Assembly: GCA_004194705.1 (NCBI GenBank)
Contig: SADC01000128.1
Span: 62,001-126,000 of the forward strand
Direction: 5' to 3'
From: Ditylenchus dipsaci
Lineage: Eukaryota; Nematoda; Chromadorea; Rhabditida; Anguinidae
Length of the DNA: 64,000 nucleotides
Shown: positions 34,481 to 46,133 of the stretch, piece after piece
Layout of the letters: each line of letters starts with the position of its first letter
Position numbering within the stretch: the first letter of the stretch is position 1
Notes under the pieces: generated by a model
Databases searched by the model: none
What the model was told of the DNA's origin: nothing
Seen by the model: the letters and a program-made list of their open reading frames with translations, nothing else
Program-made: the position numbers and the translations under genes

Positions 34481-35455
34481 TTCTAACAAAAAAATCTTCC
34501 CGTCTATTCCAAAAATGATTTTTTTCTTTGATCGTTTTTTAGAGCATATAGAGGCACACTCATTTATGGTCCTTCTGGTACCGCAACGCTACAGCGAATT
34601 CTTTGATCTTTTTTGTCAGACACATAACCATTGCAAATAAAGTAGATGGCTACCATTCATTGCACTCAGTCTGCTGGTTGAAACAGATAAATTGATAGGT
34701 CTATTCTTAGGTCTATTCCTATTACATTATTTTTGCTCGATCTACCATGTTGATTTTCTTTGCCATATTTTGCTTTTTTTAAGTGAGGATTTAAATAAAA
34801 ACACATTGATACCGTTCATAAAGAAAAAATAATTAAAATGAACTGAGGGACTGCAAAAAAATAGACTGCTAAGCTATTTAACAATGTTATTGTTTCTTCT
34901 GCCTCTTGCCAATTATATAATCATTATTTCAGTACGAGTTTTTCGCAGTCTTTAAGTAAATTTATTTTTTATTGGTTTAAATCCATGAATTCTCTATAGT
35001 AGGTGTAAACATGTTTTTTTTTATTAAATGCCCACTCTAAAAAGCAAAATATATTAATGCAAGGAAATCAACATGGTAGACCAAGCGAAATCCCTTGTAG
35101 TAGAATGAGCCTATAAATTTATTTGTTGGAAGAAGTGAACTGAGTGTAATGAATCACAGCCATACATTTTATTGGCAATGCTGGTGTGTTTGGCAAAAAA
35201 GACACCAAAGAATGCAGAGCAGCAAAACTGAAAGGACTAAAAATCAATGTGCTTCTCTACCCTCTAAACATGATCAAACACAAAGTAGTTGGAATGTCTG
35301 GTGTGTTTTGAAACAATAAAAAATAAGATAATGTCTCTAGAAGTTGTACTCTTTTATAGAAAACAGTAACGAGAGTTACTGGAATCGGTTGCGTTAGGCA
35401 AAAAACAAGGAATTTACGATACTCTAAGCCTCGCTGCAATGCCTTTCATAGGTGT
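34480..35455. mobile_element. Hairpin element, left arm copy
   Basis: The left half carries GATCGTTTTTTAGAGCATAT...GGTCTATTC, mirrored by AGAATGAGCCTATAAATTTA...CTAAACATGATC. Loop side segments TACCATGTTGATTTTCTT and ATCAACATGGTAGACCAAG pair. The right-arm counterpart is 48,480-49,480. A diverged third copy occupies about 35,795-36,130. Confidence 0.6.
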
Positions 35456-35479
35456 TTTCGAGCATTTTCTGACCCTTTT

Positions 35480-35693
35480 TCAGAAATAGGTGTCCGGTTA
35501 TCCAGGTTTTGATTTTTTAGAGTAAAACATCTTTGGATTTTGAGAAACGATCGGCAAAATCGGCATTATTGCGATATTTGCGACCAGACTGTCAGAACAG
35601 GATTGACAAAAACATTCAAAAAGAGTTCTAAAAAAGTGTCGGACCCAGCTGGAGAACGACTTTAGGGGGTGTCCGCTTATCCAGGCTCGACTG
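35480..35693. mobile_element. Partial scaffold II MITE, word GCTTATCCAGG
   Basis: Ends GGTGTCCGCTTATCCAGGCT then CGACTG plus TA. The box GTGTCGGACCCAGC...GAACGACTTTAGGGG is that of the 16,570 and 36,558 elements, but the word differs. The left end (GGTTATCCAGG, 35,495) lacks its terminal CAGTCG. Confidence 0.65.
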
Positions 35694-36557
35694 TATTTTT
35701 CGACCAGCAGATACTAAAATATTGCATTTGAAAGAGTAGAATTTTTTAATTAAAATATTTATAAGGTTAATTTTCTGACTTTAGTGCACAAATTTATAAA
35801 GATCTTCTTTTCTTTTTGTTTGATCGTGTTTTAGAGCAAAGACAGGCACACTGATTCATGGTCCTTTTTGTTCTGCTTCTCTGCATGCTCCTGGATGTTT
35901 GTTCTATTATGCTCCTTCCTGCCCCTTGATGTTTTTTTGTTAGACACACATCCATTGCAAATAAAATATATGGCTGCCATTTATTGCAATCGGTGTGCTG
36001 CTTCAAACAAATAAATTGATAGGTCTATTCCACCTATCAAAAAACGACTACTATTGAATTTTGCTTGGTCTGCCATGTTGATTTCCTTGCAATAAGTTTT
36101 CGGCCTTCATAAGTAAGGATACAACTAAAAACATGTTTACATTCAAAATAAAGGGTATGGCTAGAAGATAAACAGGACCTAAAAGACCTAACGTCTTAAA
36201 AAATGAATGTAATGTGATCAGGGACTGCAAAAAACCTTTTTATTGGAAAAGAGGCTACAAAATCTCCAGAGAGTGTAAGAACAATAACATGAAACAGATA
36301 GCCTGGCAGTCTTAAGATCAAAATGCCATTTAAATGCTTTGTATATTAAAGAAAGGGAACATTTTCGGCCCATATGGTTCGAGTCCCAATACGAGCACAT
36401 TTATTTTTTTCGACTGCTTCTTATTGTTGTTTCTTCTTTTCCTCTTAAAGGGCATGCTTGCCGCCGATAGGAATATTTTGAAAGGCGGCTACCAGGTCGA
36501 TTCAAAAAGAATTGCTTTGTAATAAATTTTAGTTGAATAGCCTTCAGGGAATGAGTA

Positions 36558-36972
36558 CAGTCGCCTCTCGCTATAACGGCACCCCCAAAAGTTCGTTCCC
36601 ACCTAGGTTCCGACACGTTTTTTAACCCAATTTTTGAAAGCTTTTCCAGTTCTCTTTTTACGATCTGGTCGGAAATATCGTCCGGATTCCGATTTTGCCG
36701 ATCATTTTTCGAAAAAAAATGGGTTAAAAAGCAAACATTCGATATAACGGCACCCCTTTTTGAAAAGGGGTGCCGTTATATCGAATTTTTGCTTTTTTAA
36801 TCATGAAATTGCAGGATTTAAAAAAAACGATCGGCAAATCGCAATCCTGACGATATTTCTGACCAGACTCTAAAAACAGAACATACAAAATTTTTCAAAA
36901 ATTGGGTAAAAAAGTGTCGGACCCAAGGTGGGAAGGAACTTTTAGGGGTGTCGCTATAGCGAGAGGCGACTG
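36558..36972. mobile_element. Scaffold II MITE, word GCTATAACGGCACC
   Basis: Ends CAGTCGCCTCTCGCTATAAC and GCTATAGCGAGAGGCGACTG with TA both sides. Internal box CCAAAAGTTCGTTCCCACC then GTTCCGACAC, mirrored at the right. A second inverted word pair (GATATAACGGCACCCC) lies at the centre. The scaffold is the same as 16,570, with a different word. Confidence 0.85.
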
Positions 36973-36998
36973 TAATCGAAAAGGCTCCGACTGTTTAA

Positions 36999-38043
36999 CA
37001 CTCCGCCTCCCAAGCGTAGTAACCCGAATCAACTCAGAATTTCACGGGCAACACGATGGTGCAAAAAAATTTGAAAAAAAAGTTGGTATGAGATGGTGAA
37101 AACCCTTCCTGAAAGTAGGCTGTTTTTGGTCACCCTCAACCACCTAAAATTTTGAGAAATTTAGATGCTAGTCACCAAAATTTCTATTTCACCTAGGCGT
37201 AAAACCACTCAAAATATTAAGCTGGATCAGAACTATCTATTGAGCTCAAATTTGCATCAGAGTGATCATTTTTTCACAGAGGATTTGCGATTTTCCCTCA
37301 AAGATCCAGTTTCTGGATATCCTTGTTTTCGACACTAAAATGGCTAGCACTGTCAAATTCCCAATCCCGCTCAAGACAAAAACATTTAAATTTAAAATTT
37401 GAATATTTTTTGTCTTGAGCGGAATTCGGAATTTGACAGTGACTTTTCAACTTCAAGAGCAGTTTTACATGCAAATCAACTACGCTGAACACGAATTCGG
37501 TGTCAGGATTGAAGTTTTTTTAAAGCTAGAATAAAGTTATAGAAAAGTTGCGCTACAACTAATATATTGATTTTGCATAATTTGTCTCAATTTTATGATA
37601 AACTATTGCTGTTTTAGTGCCAAAAGAACCGCAAGATTTTGTTCTTTCATGTTCTTTTGACCATTGAGCTAGAAATGATTTGTAGGCAGAGTTTTGGCTT
37701 TTATAATGTCGCAAAAAAGGATATCCAGAACTGGATCTTTGAGGGAAAATCGCAAATTCTCTGTGAAAAAATGATCACTCTGATGCAAATTTGGGCTCAA
37801 TAGATAGCTCTGATCCAGCTTAATATTTTGAGTGGTTTTACGCCTAGGTGAAATAGAAATTTTGGTGACTAGCATCTAAATTTCTCAAATTTTAGGTGGT
37901 TGAGGGTGACCAAAAACAGCCTACTTTCAGGAAGGGTTTTCACCATCTCATACCAACTTTTTTTTCAAATTTTTTTGCACCATCGTGTTGCCCGTGAAAT
38001 TCTGAGTTGATTCGGGCAGTTACTACGCTTGGGAGGCGGAGTG
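36999..38043. mobile_element. TTAA-flanked 1.0-kb hairpin element
   Basis: TTAA at 36,995 and 38,044. Ends CACTCCGCCTCCCAAGCGTA and complement. The inverted arms run several hundred bases (TCAGAATTTCACGGGCAACA; CAGTGTGATCATTTTTTCAC-type). A TTAA duplication with CAC termini fits the piggyBac type. Its right TTAA is also the left TTAA of the next element. Confidence 0.75.
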
Positions 38044-38047
38044 TTAA

Positions 38048-38235
38048 AGGGGCATGTTTGGTCTAGTGGTAAAGCGGTGGCAGACTGTTTAAGTCGGTCA
38101 TCGGTTCGATTCACACTGGAGTTATAGTTTTTTTCGACTTTCACCAAATTGCGTCGCATTAATTCTCGTTTGAATTTCAATGGTACCCGCTTGAAAATAT
38201 TTGAAAATATTCCCATCGGCGGCGAGCATGCCCCT
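38048..38235 (+). mobile_element. 188-bp TTAA element containing a tRNA-like sequence
   Basis: TTAA on both sides (38,044-38,047 and 38,236-38,239), ends AGGGGCATG and CATGCCCCT. Inside is a tRNA-like stretch with an A-box-like TGGTCTAGTGGTAAAGCGG and a B box GGTTCGATTCA about 30 bp downstream. The T-arm stem pairs poorly, so it is not a working tRNA. A 3' fragment of the same element lies at 43,203-43,262. It is a TTAA transposon that took up a Pol III promoter, or a SINE captured between TIRs. Confidence 0.65.
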
Positions 38236-38843
38236 TTAATTAAATTACCATTAATTAAATTACCTAGTTTTGGAAAATAGAAATTACTAGCCAAGAAGAT
38301 CAGTAAAATAAGGAATTACAGTAATCCGCTCGTACTGCTAGTAAAAGTTTCGTAATTAGAAAGGATATTGCGGCAATACTCAGAATGTCGTAAATTTTGA
38401 TTTCCTCGCAAATCGATGTCTTTCCAGTAACTCCAAGCTCCTGTTGCTGTCTTCTGTAGAGGTTTTTTTTCTGTAGAGCCCTTTTATAGAAAAGAGCAAC
38501 CAGAGTAACTGGATTGGTTGCGCTAGGCGAAGAAATCAGAAATTTATGACACTCTAAGCATCGCTGCATTACCCTTCATAATTGCAAAACTTCTACTAGC
38601 AGTAGACGCGAGTTATACGTTATTTCCTTGTTTTTCTGATTCACTTGACTACGAATTTCTCTTCTTCAAAACTAAAATGAGAAAATGTAAAAAAAGTAGT
38701 GAGAGGAGATAGAAAACAATAAGAAACAGTCGGAAAAAAGTATGCTTGTAGTGGAATCCGAACCATTCAGGCCAGAAAATGGTCCCTTCCTCTAATAATT
38801 TGTTGTTAACCACCTGTAAGCACACCGTGTTTTTTGGGCTAAG

Positions 38844-39061
38844 TTTCGGTATACACCCCCCAATCAAGTTCGGTATACACCCCCAGTTTGCCTTGGTCCC
38901 CCAAGCTGATTTTTTAAAAAAATTTTTTGAAATTTTTGAACGCTGTTTTTTTATTGGGTTAAAGTTGAAAAAAATTCGGATTTTTTTTTTAAAAAATCAG
39001 CTTGGGGGATCAAGTAAACTGGGGTGTATACCGAAATTGACTGGAAGGTGTATACCGAAAC
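38844..39061. mobile_element. Hairpin element with TTCGGTATACACCCCC words
   Basis: Two direct copies of TTCGGTATACACCCCC at the left face two of GGTGTATACCGAAA at the right. Inside, CCTTGGTCCCCCAAGCTGAT pairs with its complement. About 218 bp. Confidence 0.7.
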
Positions 39062-39111
39062 TGCTCCTTTTTTTTTGTGAGCTCCCTGTCTTCTAAGGAC
39101 AACAAATCCAG

Positions 39112-40846
39112 TGGAATCAATTAAATCATTTTAAGCACTGCATTATTGTCAACAACTGCCTTTGTTTTGCAATAGTGAACTACAATATATTGGGCTGATA
39201 CCAATTATTGAGTGATTCCGAATTCAGAAAACTACTTTATAAAGCCATATGTGCACCGCCTTAGAAGACAGTGCTTTCCAAAATTTGCAATTCCGCCGCT
39301 ATTATCTGGGCAGGAACATTCAAGTACCTCAAACTTGGGTAATTAAACCGAAGAAGTAGGCTGACTTGCAGCCTTTGTCTAGAAAGCAGGGCAATGAAGG
39401 TCTGGTGTGCGCCCACTTTTTGAGCGATAAGGAGGCACAGAGAAGTTAGAAGGTTGGACAGCCTGACTTTCGATCTTTTGTGTTTGCCCTTGAATTGGTT
39501 ATTTCCCACTCTTTCACACCCGTTGAATATTTTGACTGACAGAGATAAGCAGTGAAATGGTCATCTACTATAGGAGAGATCAGACAATTATACTAAAGGG
39601 CGCAACCCAGCCCAGAATTAAAGTGTCGCGGCTACAAATATGGCTGCAAGACCTTCTTATTTGGTTTAATTACCCAGTACTACAAGGTACTAGTGGTGTC
39701 CTGACCTAGCCTCAGGATAGTGTCTATGGACAAACTTAGTTTTTGGAACACGTCTCCGGGGTCTATCCGAGGCTAATTTTATCTAAGAATTTTTAATACT
39801 CTTCTTTTTAATCCAGTTCCAGTGACCAAAACGGTACAATATCTGTTTACAGTCGAGTCTCGCTAATCCGGTTGGCCGACAAAGAAAACCCACAAAGTGC
39901 ACCTTCGATAAACCAGCACTTCCGATAATCCGACATCATAAGCTTGGTCCTATCCAATTGAATTACTTTTTATAACCGACACCAACCTATTTTGTATGGC
40001 CGTCACCGATAGTTGTCTAAACTATTTTCTAGGTAGGTATTGACTCACTGTCTCTCTATGTGTCTTTGCCGACTAAAATATCTTTGTCGGCCAACCGGAT
40101 TAGCGAGACTCGACTGTGTATCGACATTGTACTGTTTCGGTCATTGGAACTGGATAAAAAAGAAAATCATTTAAAATTCTTAGATAAAATTAGCCTCCGG
40201 ATAGACCCCGGAGACGTGTTCCAAAAAACTAAGGTTTGTCCATAGACACTATCCTGAGGCTAGGTCAGGACACCACTAGTACCTTGTAGTACTTGGTAAT
40301 TAAACCAAATAAGAAGGTCTTGCAGCCATATTTGTAGCTGCAACACTTCAATTGTGTGCTGGGGTGCACTCTCTACTTTGGTTGTCTGATCTCTCTTTAT
40401 GTAAATGACTATTTTCCTTCTTATCTCTGCCAGTGAAAATTTTTTTTGTATGTAAAAGAGTGGACAATAACAAATTCAAAGGCAAACACAAAAGATAGAA
40501 AGTCAGGCTGTCCAACCTTCTCACTTCTCTGTGTCTCCTTTTAAGAGAGGGCACACCAGACCTTTATTGCCCTGCTTTCTAGACAAAGGCTGCAAGTCAG
40601 CCTACTTCTTCGGTTTAATTACCCAAGTTTGGTATTGAATGTTCCTGCCCAGATAATAGCGGCGGAATTGCAAATTTTGGAAAGCACTGTCTTCTAAGGC
40701 GGTGCATATATGGCTTTATAAAGCATTTCTGCGAATTCGGAATCACTCAATAATTGGTATCAGCCCAATATATTGTAGTTCACTATTGCAAAACAAAGGC
40801 AGTTGTTGACAATAATGCAGTGCTTAAAATGATTTCAATTGATTAC
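39112..40846. mobile_element. Composite hairpin element, copy A
   Basis: The left half carries TGTGCACCGCCTTAGAAGAC, AATAGCGGCGGAATTGCAAA (as complement), and CTAGTGGTGTCCTGACC; the right half is the mirror image. Outer arms include CAACAACTGCCTTTG. A TA-type MITE sits at the centre (39,850-40,116). Two further copies lie at 43,783 and 62,441. No coding sequence is evident; ORFs within are repeat shadows. Confidence 0.75.
39850..40116. mobile_element. TA-type MITE, word GCTAATCCGG, nested in copy A
   Basis: Ends CAGTCGAGTCTCGCTAATCC and GGATTAGCGAGACTCGACTG. Inner words GATAATCCGACA and GATAAACCAGCAC are variants. The same element sits in the centre of copy C (63,108-63,378), in the opposite orientation together with its host. 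Confidence 0.75.
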
Positions 40847-40849
40847 CGA

Positions 40850-41998
40850 TGTGGAAACATTGTTTATTATTTAATAGACATTATTTTATTTTCATAAATC
40901 ATGTTTAAGCTCAGGATTACGGTGGGTTAACGTTGATCCCAGAGCAGTATTAAAAGCGTCATAACATTTTAAATAGACAATGCTAGAGGTTAGAGATGCG
41001 CGCACTCACTTACCTTAGACATGATTCCGAGAAGTGTTTTTAATTATAAAAAGGCATAGAAAGTCCTTTTTGCCTGGCTCCAGTGAAAATGTAAAACATT
41101 TTCGCCTAGGTCCCCCAGGCTGATTTAGGTTTAGGCAAGGGTAGGCGAGCGTGTGTTGAGACTAACTCAAAATGCTTTCTTACTTTTTCAAGCTTCAAAA
41201 GACAGTTTATAGTCTTGTCCTATCATACGTTGGCCTATTCGTGCCTAAGACTAAAAAATAGCAACATTTTCAGGAAAAAATTGTGTGAGAAAGGAAAATG
41301 AAGCGTAAAATTGACCGGTGGAAAATTGTCCGCGGTCATCAAAAATACATCATTGGTTCCGTGTTCGTTAATAAAAGCACTGGTTAGGGCAGAGGGTAAT
41401 CGATTAAAGTCATTTTCAGCACTGCTATTGTCAACAACTGCCTTATTGCCTACTAATGCTTATTACGGAATCGCTGGCGGAATATATTGCATCCAATCAT
41501 AATCGAACTGACGTCCGACCCCCACAGTAAGCCAATTACCACTGTGCCACCTATACTGTTAGGTCAGGGCTGTGATCTGTAATTTATAAAAGATTTGTAC
41601 TTTTTTTTTCAAAATTGAGCCGAAACTGCAAGAAAAAAACCATCAAAATTTGCAAAAAATCTCTTCTCCAAGTCCGGGTCAACTTTGATATCAACTGTGC
41701 CAGCGTCTACCAACTGCTCATGAAGAATGATGAACTAAGACATAAAATTCAGAGTGAAGGAAAACATGAAGGAGATTATATTGTTTAATTGAAAGTGTTA
41801 TCATTTGATGTAGAATAAAGTGTTTGAGGACGTTTCAGTCTAACATTGAACATGTTTTTAAAAATGTATTTTTTTTGGATCCAAAATCTTTTTTTTTGAA
41901 AATGTACTTTTTTTGGAACCAATTTTTTTTTCTGAAAATGTACTTTTTTCAAAATTTTCAGATCACAACCCTGGGTTAGGTCGAAGTGTTTTTCATGA
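40850..41998. other. Centre of the palindrome, repeat fragments
   Basis: No gene. A fragment of the 8,229-type element lies at about 40,992-41,040 (TTAGAGATGCGCGCACTCAC), a CCTAGGTCCCCCAGG box at about 41,105, and the TAGGCAAGGGTAGGC inverted repeat at 41,112-41,255. Confidence 0.4.
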
Positions 41999-43155
41999 TA
42001 CCGTATTTCTCTAATAGCTCACCCGGGTGAGTTATTTTTAACCTCTTTCTAAAGCGTGAGTTATTAGAAAGGGGTAAGTAATTAGAAAGGGGCGAGTTAT
42101 TTTCAATGGGTTGGTTTCAATGGCGCAAATTTTTTTTTTATTAAACAGACACCTCCGAATTTTTTTCACACCCATTTTTTAAAATCACCAATATCTCATC
42201 TCCTTTTTTCCAAATAATCGGCAAAAGTCGGCTGCCACATGCATTTCGCAGCAATTTTGAATTCGCGCAACCCAAAAAAACTTTTTTGGGAAATTTTCTC
42301 GTTTTCGCCATCCATGATTTGCAGCAGTGTTTCAAAATTCATGGGAGTAAAGTCATAGACATAGCTATGAGTGACATAGTGAAAGCAGAGTAAGCCATAG
42401 GCATAATTTACGGTTTAGGGTAGGAACAGTGGTTTGTTTTTGATTTGGACTGTTTTTTAGGCCATCCGGGTAGATAGCAACCTAAGCGGGGGATACCTAC
42501 ACAAGATTTTTTCGCTCCGGATGGGCGAAATCTCAATTTCGGTACTAACAAACCCGATTCCCTATACAACTTCAAGGTTCAAGGGTTAGCTATTAATTTT
42601 GAAAAAATTTAATTTTTTAGACTATCAAGGTGAATATCCACCCGACCAGGAGGTACCTGGTCCAATTATTGGGGTTGAGGTGGGTAAAATCACAATTTTG
42701 GTAGAATCTGGTTTGAACTTATGCGAAACCAGGCATGAATTTATCAACAACACCTTAGAACTGAGGTAGTCTCCTCCTCCATGTGGATGTCCAGCTAGAC
42801 GGCTTGGAGACACTATGAATTTGGCGACAGAAAACTACTTTCTGATCTTCATTAATGAACTCAGGACATCGTTTTAGACAAAATAGGCGGTTAACATGCG
42901 CGCACACATATGCTGAGACATAAATCATGCACGTGGCGGAATATATGTTGGCGGAATATATGCGGCAGAATATATAACCAGAAACAGGCCTATCTTCCCA
43001 ATTTTTTTGAATTTCATTCAAATGAATAACAGACTACCCCAATGAGGGGGGGAGTTATTAGAGAGGGTGAGTTATTTTCGGCTCACGCTCAGAGGGGTGA
43101 GTTATTAGGAAGGGTGAGCTAATGGAGACGGGTGACTATTAGAGAAAATACGGTA
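41999..43155. mobile_element. Scaffold III element, word GGGTGAGTTATTAGAGA
   Basis: Ends TACCGTATTTCTCTAATAGC and complement (TATTAGAGAAAATACGGTA). GGGTGAGTTATTAGAGA and close variants occur three times at the left and four or five at the right. The 1.16-kb interior includes GGTAGATAGCAACC/GGTACCTGGTCC sequences related to other hairpins. Confidence 0.75.
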
Positions 43156-43782
43156 TATTGCCGGAAGAGTACTAAACAAATTATATTTCAAAAAAAATCT
43201 TTTTGAATTGACCTGGTACCCGTCTTTCAAATATCCCATCGCGGCGATCATGACCCTTTAAAGTTTTGAAAAAACCGCGAAAGTGCTGGCCTCACACGAA
43301 AATAAAACTACGGAAGGTTTTTATTAGAACACAGCAAGCTTCATGTATTTTTTTTTGATAAGTTAGAAGCAATAATAATTTTTGATATTAGTTTCGGCTC
43401 TCATGTGTTCGTGTGGTACTGTGGTAACACTTTACTTTACAATACAAAGAGTATTGGCCGCGTTGCGTCCAATGACCAGCAACCACTCGCATTGCAATGA
43501 ATTGGGTGAAAAAATGAAGGGAACCGAAAAAGGTAGGCTCAGAAAAAATACTCTTTAAAGAGGGAGGCGGTCACTTGGGCTTTGACGAATTAATTCCACG
43601 CAATTTGGTAAAATATGAGGAAAAACTATACATGCAATGGAATCTAACCGACGACTAACTTTACACTACGCCGCTGTTTCACCGCTAAGCACCAATGCTA
43701 TTGAACAGTGGAAGTGTTTTCGATCTCTATTATACGTAGGGCAATCAAAAAAATAATCAAATAATTATATATAATATAATCA
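43156..43782. other. Gene-free stretch
   Basis: It holds the 60-bp 3' fragment of the tRNA-like TTAA element (43,203-43,262, GGTACCCG...CATGACCCTTTAAAG). I recognise nothing in the rest. Confidence 0.35.
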
Positions 43783-45268
43783 TATATGCACCGCCTTGGA
43801 GACAGTGCTTTCCAAAATTTGCAATTCCACCGCTATTATCTGGGCAGGAACATTCAAGTACCTCAAACTTGGGTAATTAAACCGAAGAAGTAGGCTGACT
43901 TGCAGCCTTTGTCTAGAAAGCAGGGCAATAAAGGTCTGGTGTGCGCCCTCTCTTAAAAGACAACAGGGGCACAGGGAGTGAGAAGATTGGACAGTGTGTT
44001 CGAATTGGTTATTTCCCACTCTTTCACACCCGTTGAATATTTGACTGACAGAGATAAGCAGTGAAATGGTCACTTACTATAGGAGAGATCAGACAATTAT
44101 AGAAAAGGGTGCACCCAGCCCACAATTGAAGTGTTGCAGCTACAAATATGGCTGCAAGACCTTCTTATTTGGTTTAATTACCCAGTACTACAAGGTACTA
44201 GTGGTGTCCTGACCTAGCATCAGGATAGTGTCTATGGACAAACCTTAGTTTTTGGAACACGCCTCCGGGTCTATCCGGAGGCTAATTTCACCTCATAAAA
44301 AATTTTCTTTGCTGGCCGTGATGATACCGTATTTCCTCTAATAGTTTGACCAAAAACTTAACATGCCTTGGTCCCCAAGGTAAAAAGTCGAATTTTAGTC
44401 AAAAAAAATTTCTCGAAAAATTGGTTTTAATGTAAGAAAGTGTTGGAAAACAACTTTTTCATTGTTTAAAGCATATAAAAATTACTTAGGAGCTGTTAAA
44501 ACATGATTTTTAACAAATTATAAAATTCGCCCCCCTAAGTGAAGAAGTACCGTTTTTCGTACTAATACGACCTGAAAAGTTCGAATATGTGGTCAAACAC
44601 CAGTTTTGGGAACATGTGGTATACAATACTTAACCCTGTTTTAGTCACTGGAACTAGATTAAAAAGAAAATCATTAAAAATTCTTAGATAAATTTAGCCT
44701 CCGGATAGACCCCGGAGGCGTGTTCCAAAAACTGAGGTTTGTCCATAGACACTATCCTGAGGCTAGGTCAGGACACCACTAGTACCTTGTAGTACTGGGT
44801 AATTAACCAAATAAGAAGCTCTTGCAGCCATATTTGTAGCTGCAACACTTAAATTGCGAGCTGGGTGCACCCTCTTCTTTAGTTGTCTGATCTCTCTTCT
44901 AGGTAGGTGACCATATCTCTACTTTGGTTGTCTGATCTCTCCTATAGTAGGTGACCATTTCACTGCTTATCTCTGTCAGTCAAAATATTTGTGTGTGTAA
45001 AAGAGTGGGAAATAACAATTCAAAGGCAGACACAAAAGAGATAGAAAGACACGCTGTCCAACCTTCTCATTTCTGTGCCTCCTTATCTTTTAGGAGAGGG
45101 CGCACACCAGACCTTTATTGCCCTGCGTCTAGACAAAGGCTGCAAGTCAGCCTACTTCTTCGGTTATTACCCAAGTTTGAGGTACTTGAATGTTCCTGCC
45201 CAGATAATAGCGGCGGAATTGCAAATTTTGGAAAGCACCGCCTTCTAAGGCGGTGCATATATGCCTTA
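43783..45268. mobile_element. Composite hairpin element, copy B
   Basis: Same arms as copy A: TGCACCGCCTTGGAGACAG at the left, GGAAAGCACCGCCTTCTAAG at the right. The centre (about 44,300-44,640) differs: it has a TACCGTATTTCCTCTAATAG half-element and a CCTTGGTCCCCAAGG box in place of the nested TA MITE. Beyond the right end the arm continues with CGCAAGAGTTAAAAAAAATT, as in copy C. Confidence 0.75.
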
Positions 45269-46021
45269 TTTCGCAAGAGTTAAAAAAAATTCTCACCATA
45301 AACACCTTTACGTACAGTTTGAGAGTTTTTTTTTCGAAAAATTCTTCTAAGGACTTTTTGAAATGAGCAAAAATTAAAAATGTGACCTTGTTCTCCATAT
45401 GCATTTTTGGCAGAATAATAATTTTTGCCAAAAGTTATAAATTTTAAAGGGAGGGTGAAATCTGTCAAGGAGATATTCTCGCACGAAAGGATTTATCCAA
45501 GTTTTTTATTTTTCAAATGTGATTATTGAGCCATATTTGTCGACAACCCGATTTCATAATCTCAGATAAGCTTGTGCAGAATTAAAAGTTGGGTTAGCAT
45601 CATCGAATCAGAATTTCGAAATTCTTTCAAAAAGTGCCTTGAAAATCGAAATGCAACAGAAGACTAATCATCCTTTTTCGATGTTTTTTATCTTTTCCAT
45701 TCGATTTTCAGGACATTTTTTTTAAGAAAATTTAAAAAATTGGAAACAAATTAGAAATCCAATGTTTAATTCTGCACAAATTTATCTGAGACCACGAAAT
45801 CGGGTTGTCGACAAAAATGGCTCTAAAATTACATTCGAAAAACAAAAAACTTGGATAAATCCTTTCTTGTCGAGACTATCTCCTTAACAGCTTTTACGCT
45901 CCCTTAAGACAGGGCTGCCATATGTCCTTTTAAAAAAGATTTGTTTTTTTTGGACCCTAACTTTTTTTATTTTCGAGTTTTTAGTCAAAATCTTTTTTTT
46001 CGCCTCAAAATGGCAATAAGC
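45269..46021. repeat. Inverted repeat between copy B and the right arm
   Basis: AAGGATTTATCCAAGTTTTT (45,487) faces AACTTGGATAAATCCTTTCT (45,848), with CGACAACCCGATTTC and its complement inside: a hairpin of about 400 bp. No gene. Confidence 0.55.
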
Positions 46022-46133
46022 ACTAGATAAATGGACAATAGCGGCGGAATTGCAAATTTTGGAAAGCACTGTCCTCTAAGGCGGTGCACATATGGCTGTA
46101 TAAAGTAGTTCTGTGAATTTGGATTACCTAATA

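Larger units (their letters stand above)
22966..39330 (+). repeat. Left arm of a giant inverted duplication
   Basis: This arm matches the complement of about 46,022-62,383. Anchors: the ends GAACGGAATTATGC (left as its complement near 22,968), all nine exons of the duplicated gene, the promoter, the 34,480-35,455 hairpin, the GGTGGTTAAC segment at about 38,790-38,820, and the CAACAACTGCC segment at about 39,150. The inner limit lies in the GGTGCACATATGGC sequence near 39,250-39,330. Identity looks high in exons but is interrupted by insertions private to one arm. Confidence 0.85.

Noticed and set aside
38050..38125. A functional tRNA gene
   Set aside because: A-box and B-box-like sequences are present, but the acceptor and T stems do not pair and it lies within a TTAA-flanked repeat. 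Treated as a tRNA-like part of a mobile element.
45147..45431. Open frames containing AFQNLQFRRYYLGRNIQVPQ, which recur at 39,261, 43,780, 45,147 and 62,429
   Set aside because: They recur because they lie in the arms of the composite hairpin element. Both strands are open, and there is no splice structure or motif.
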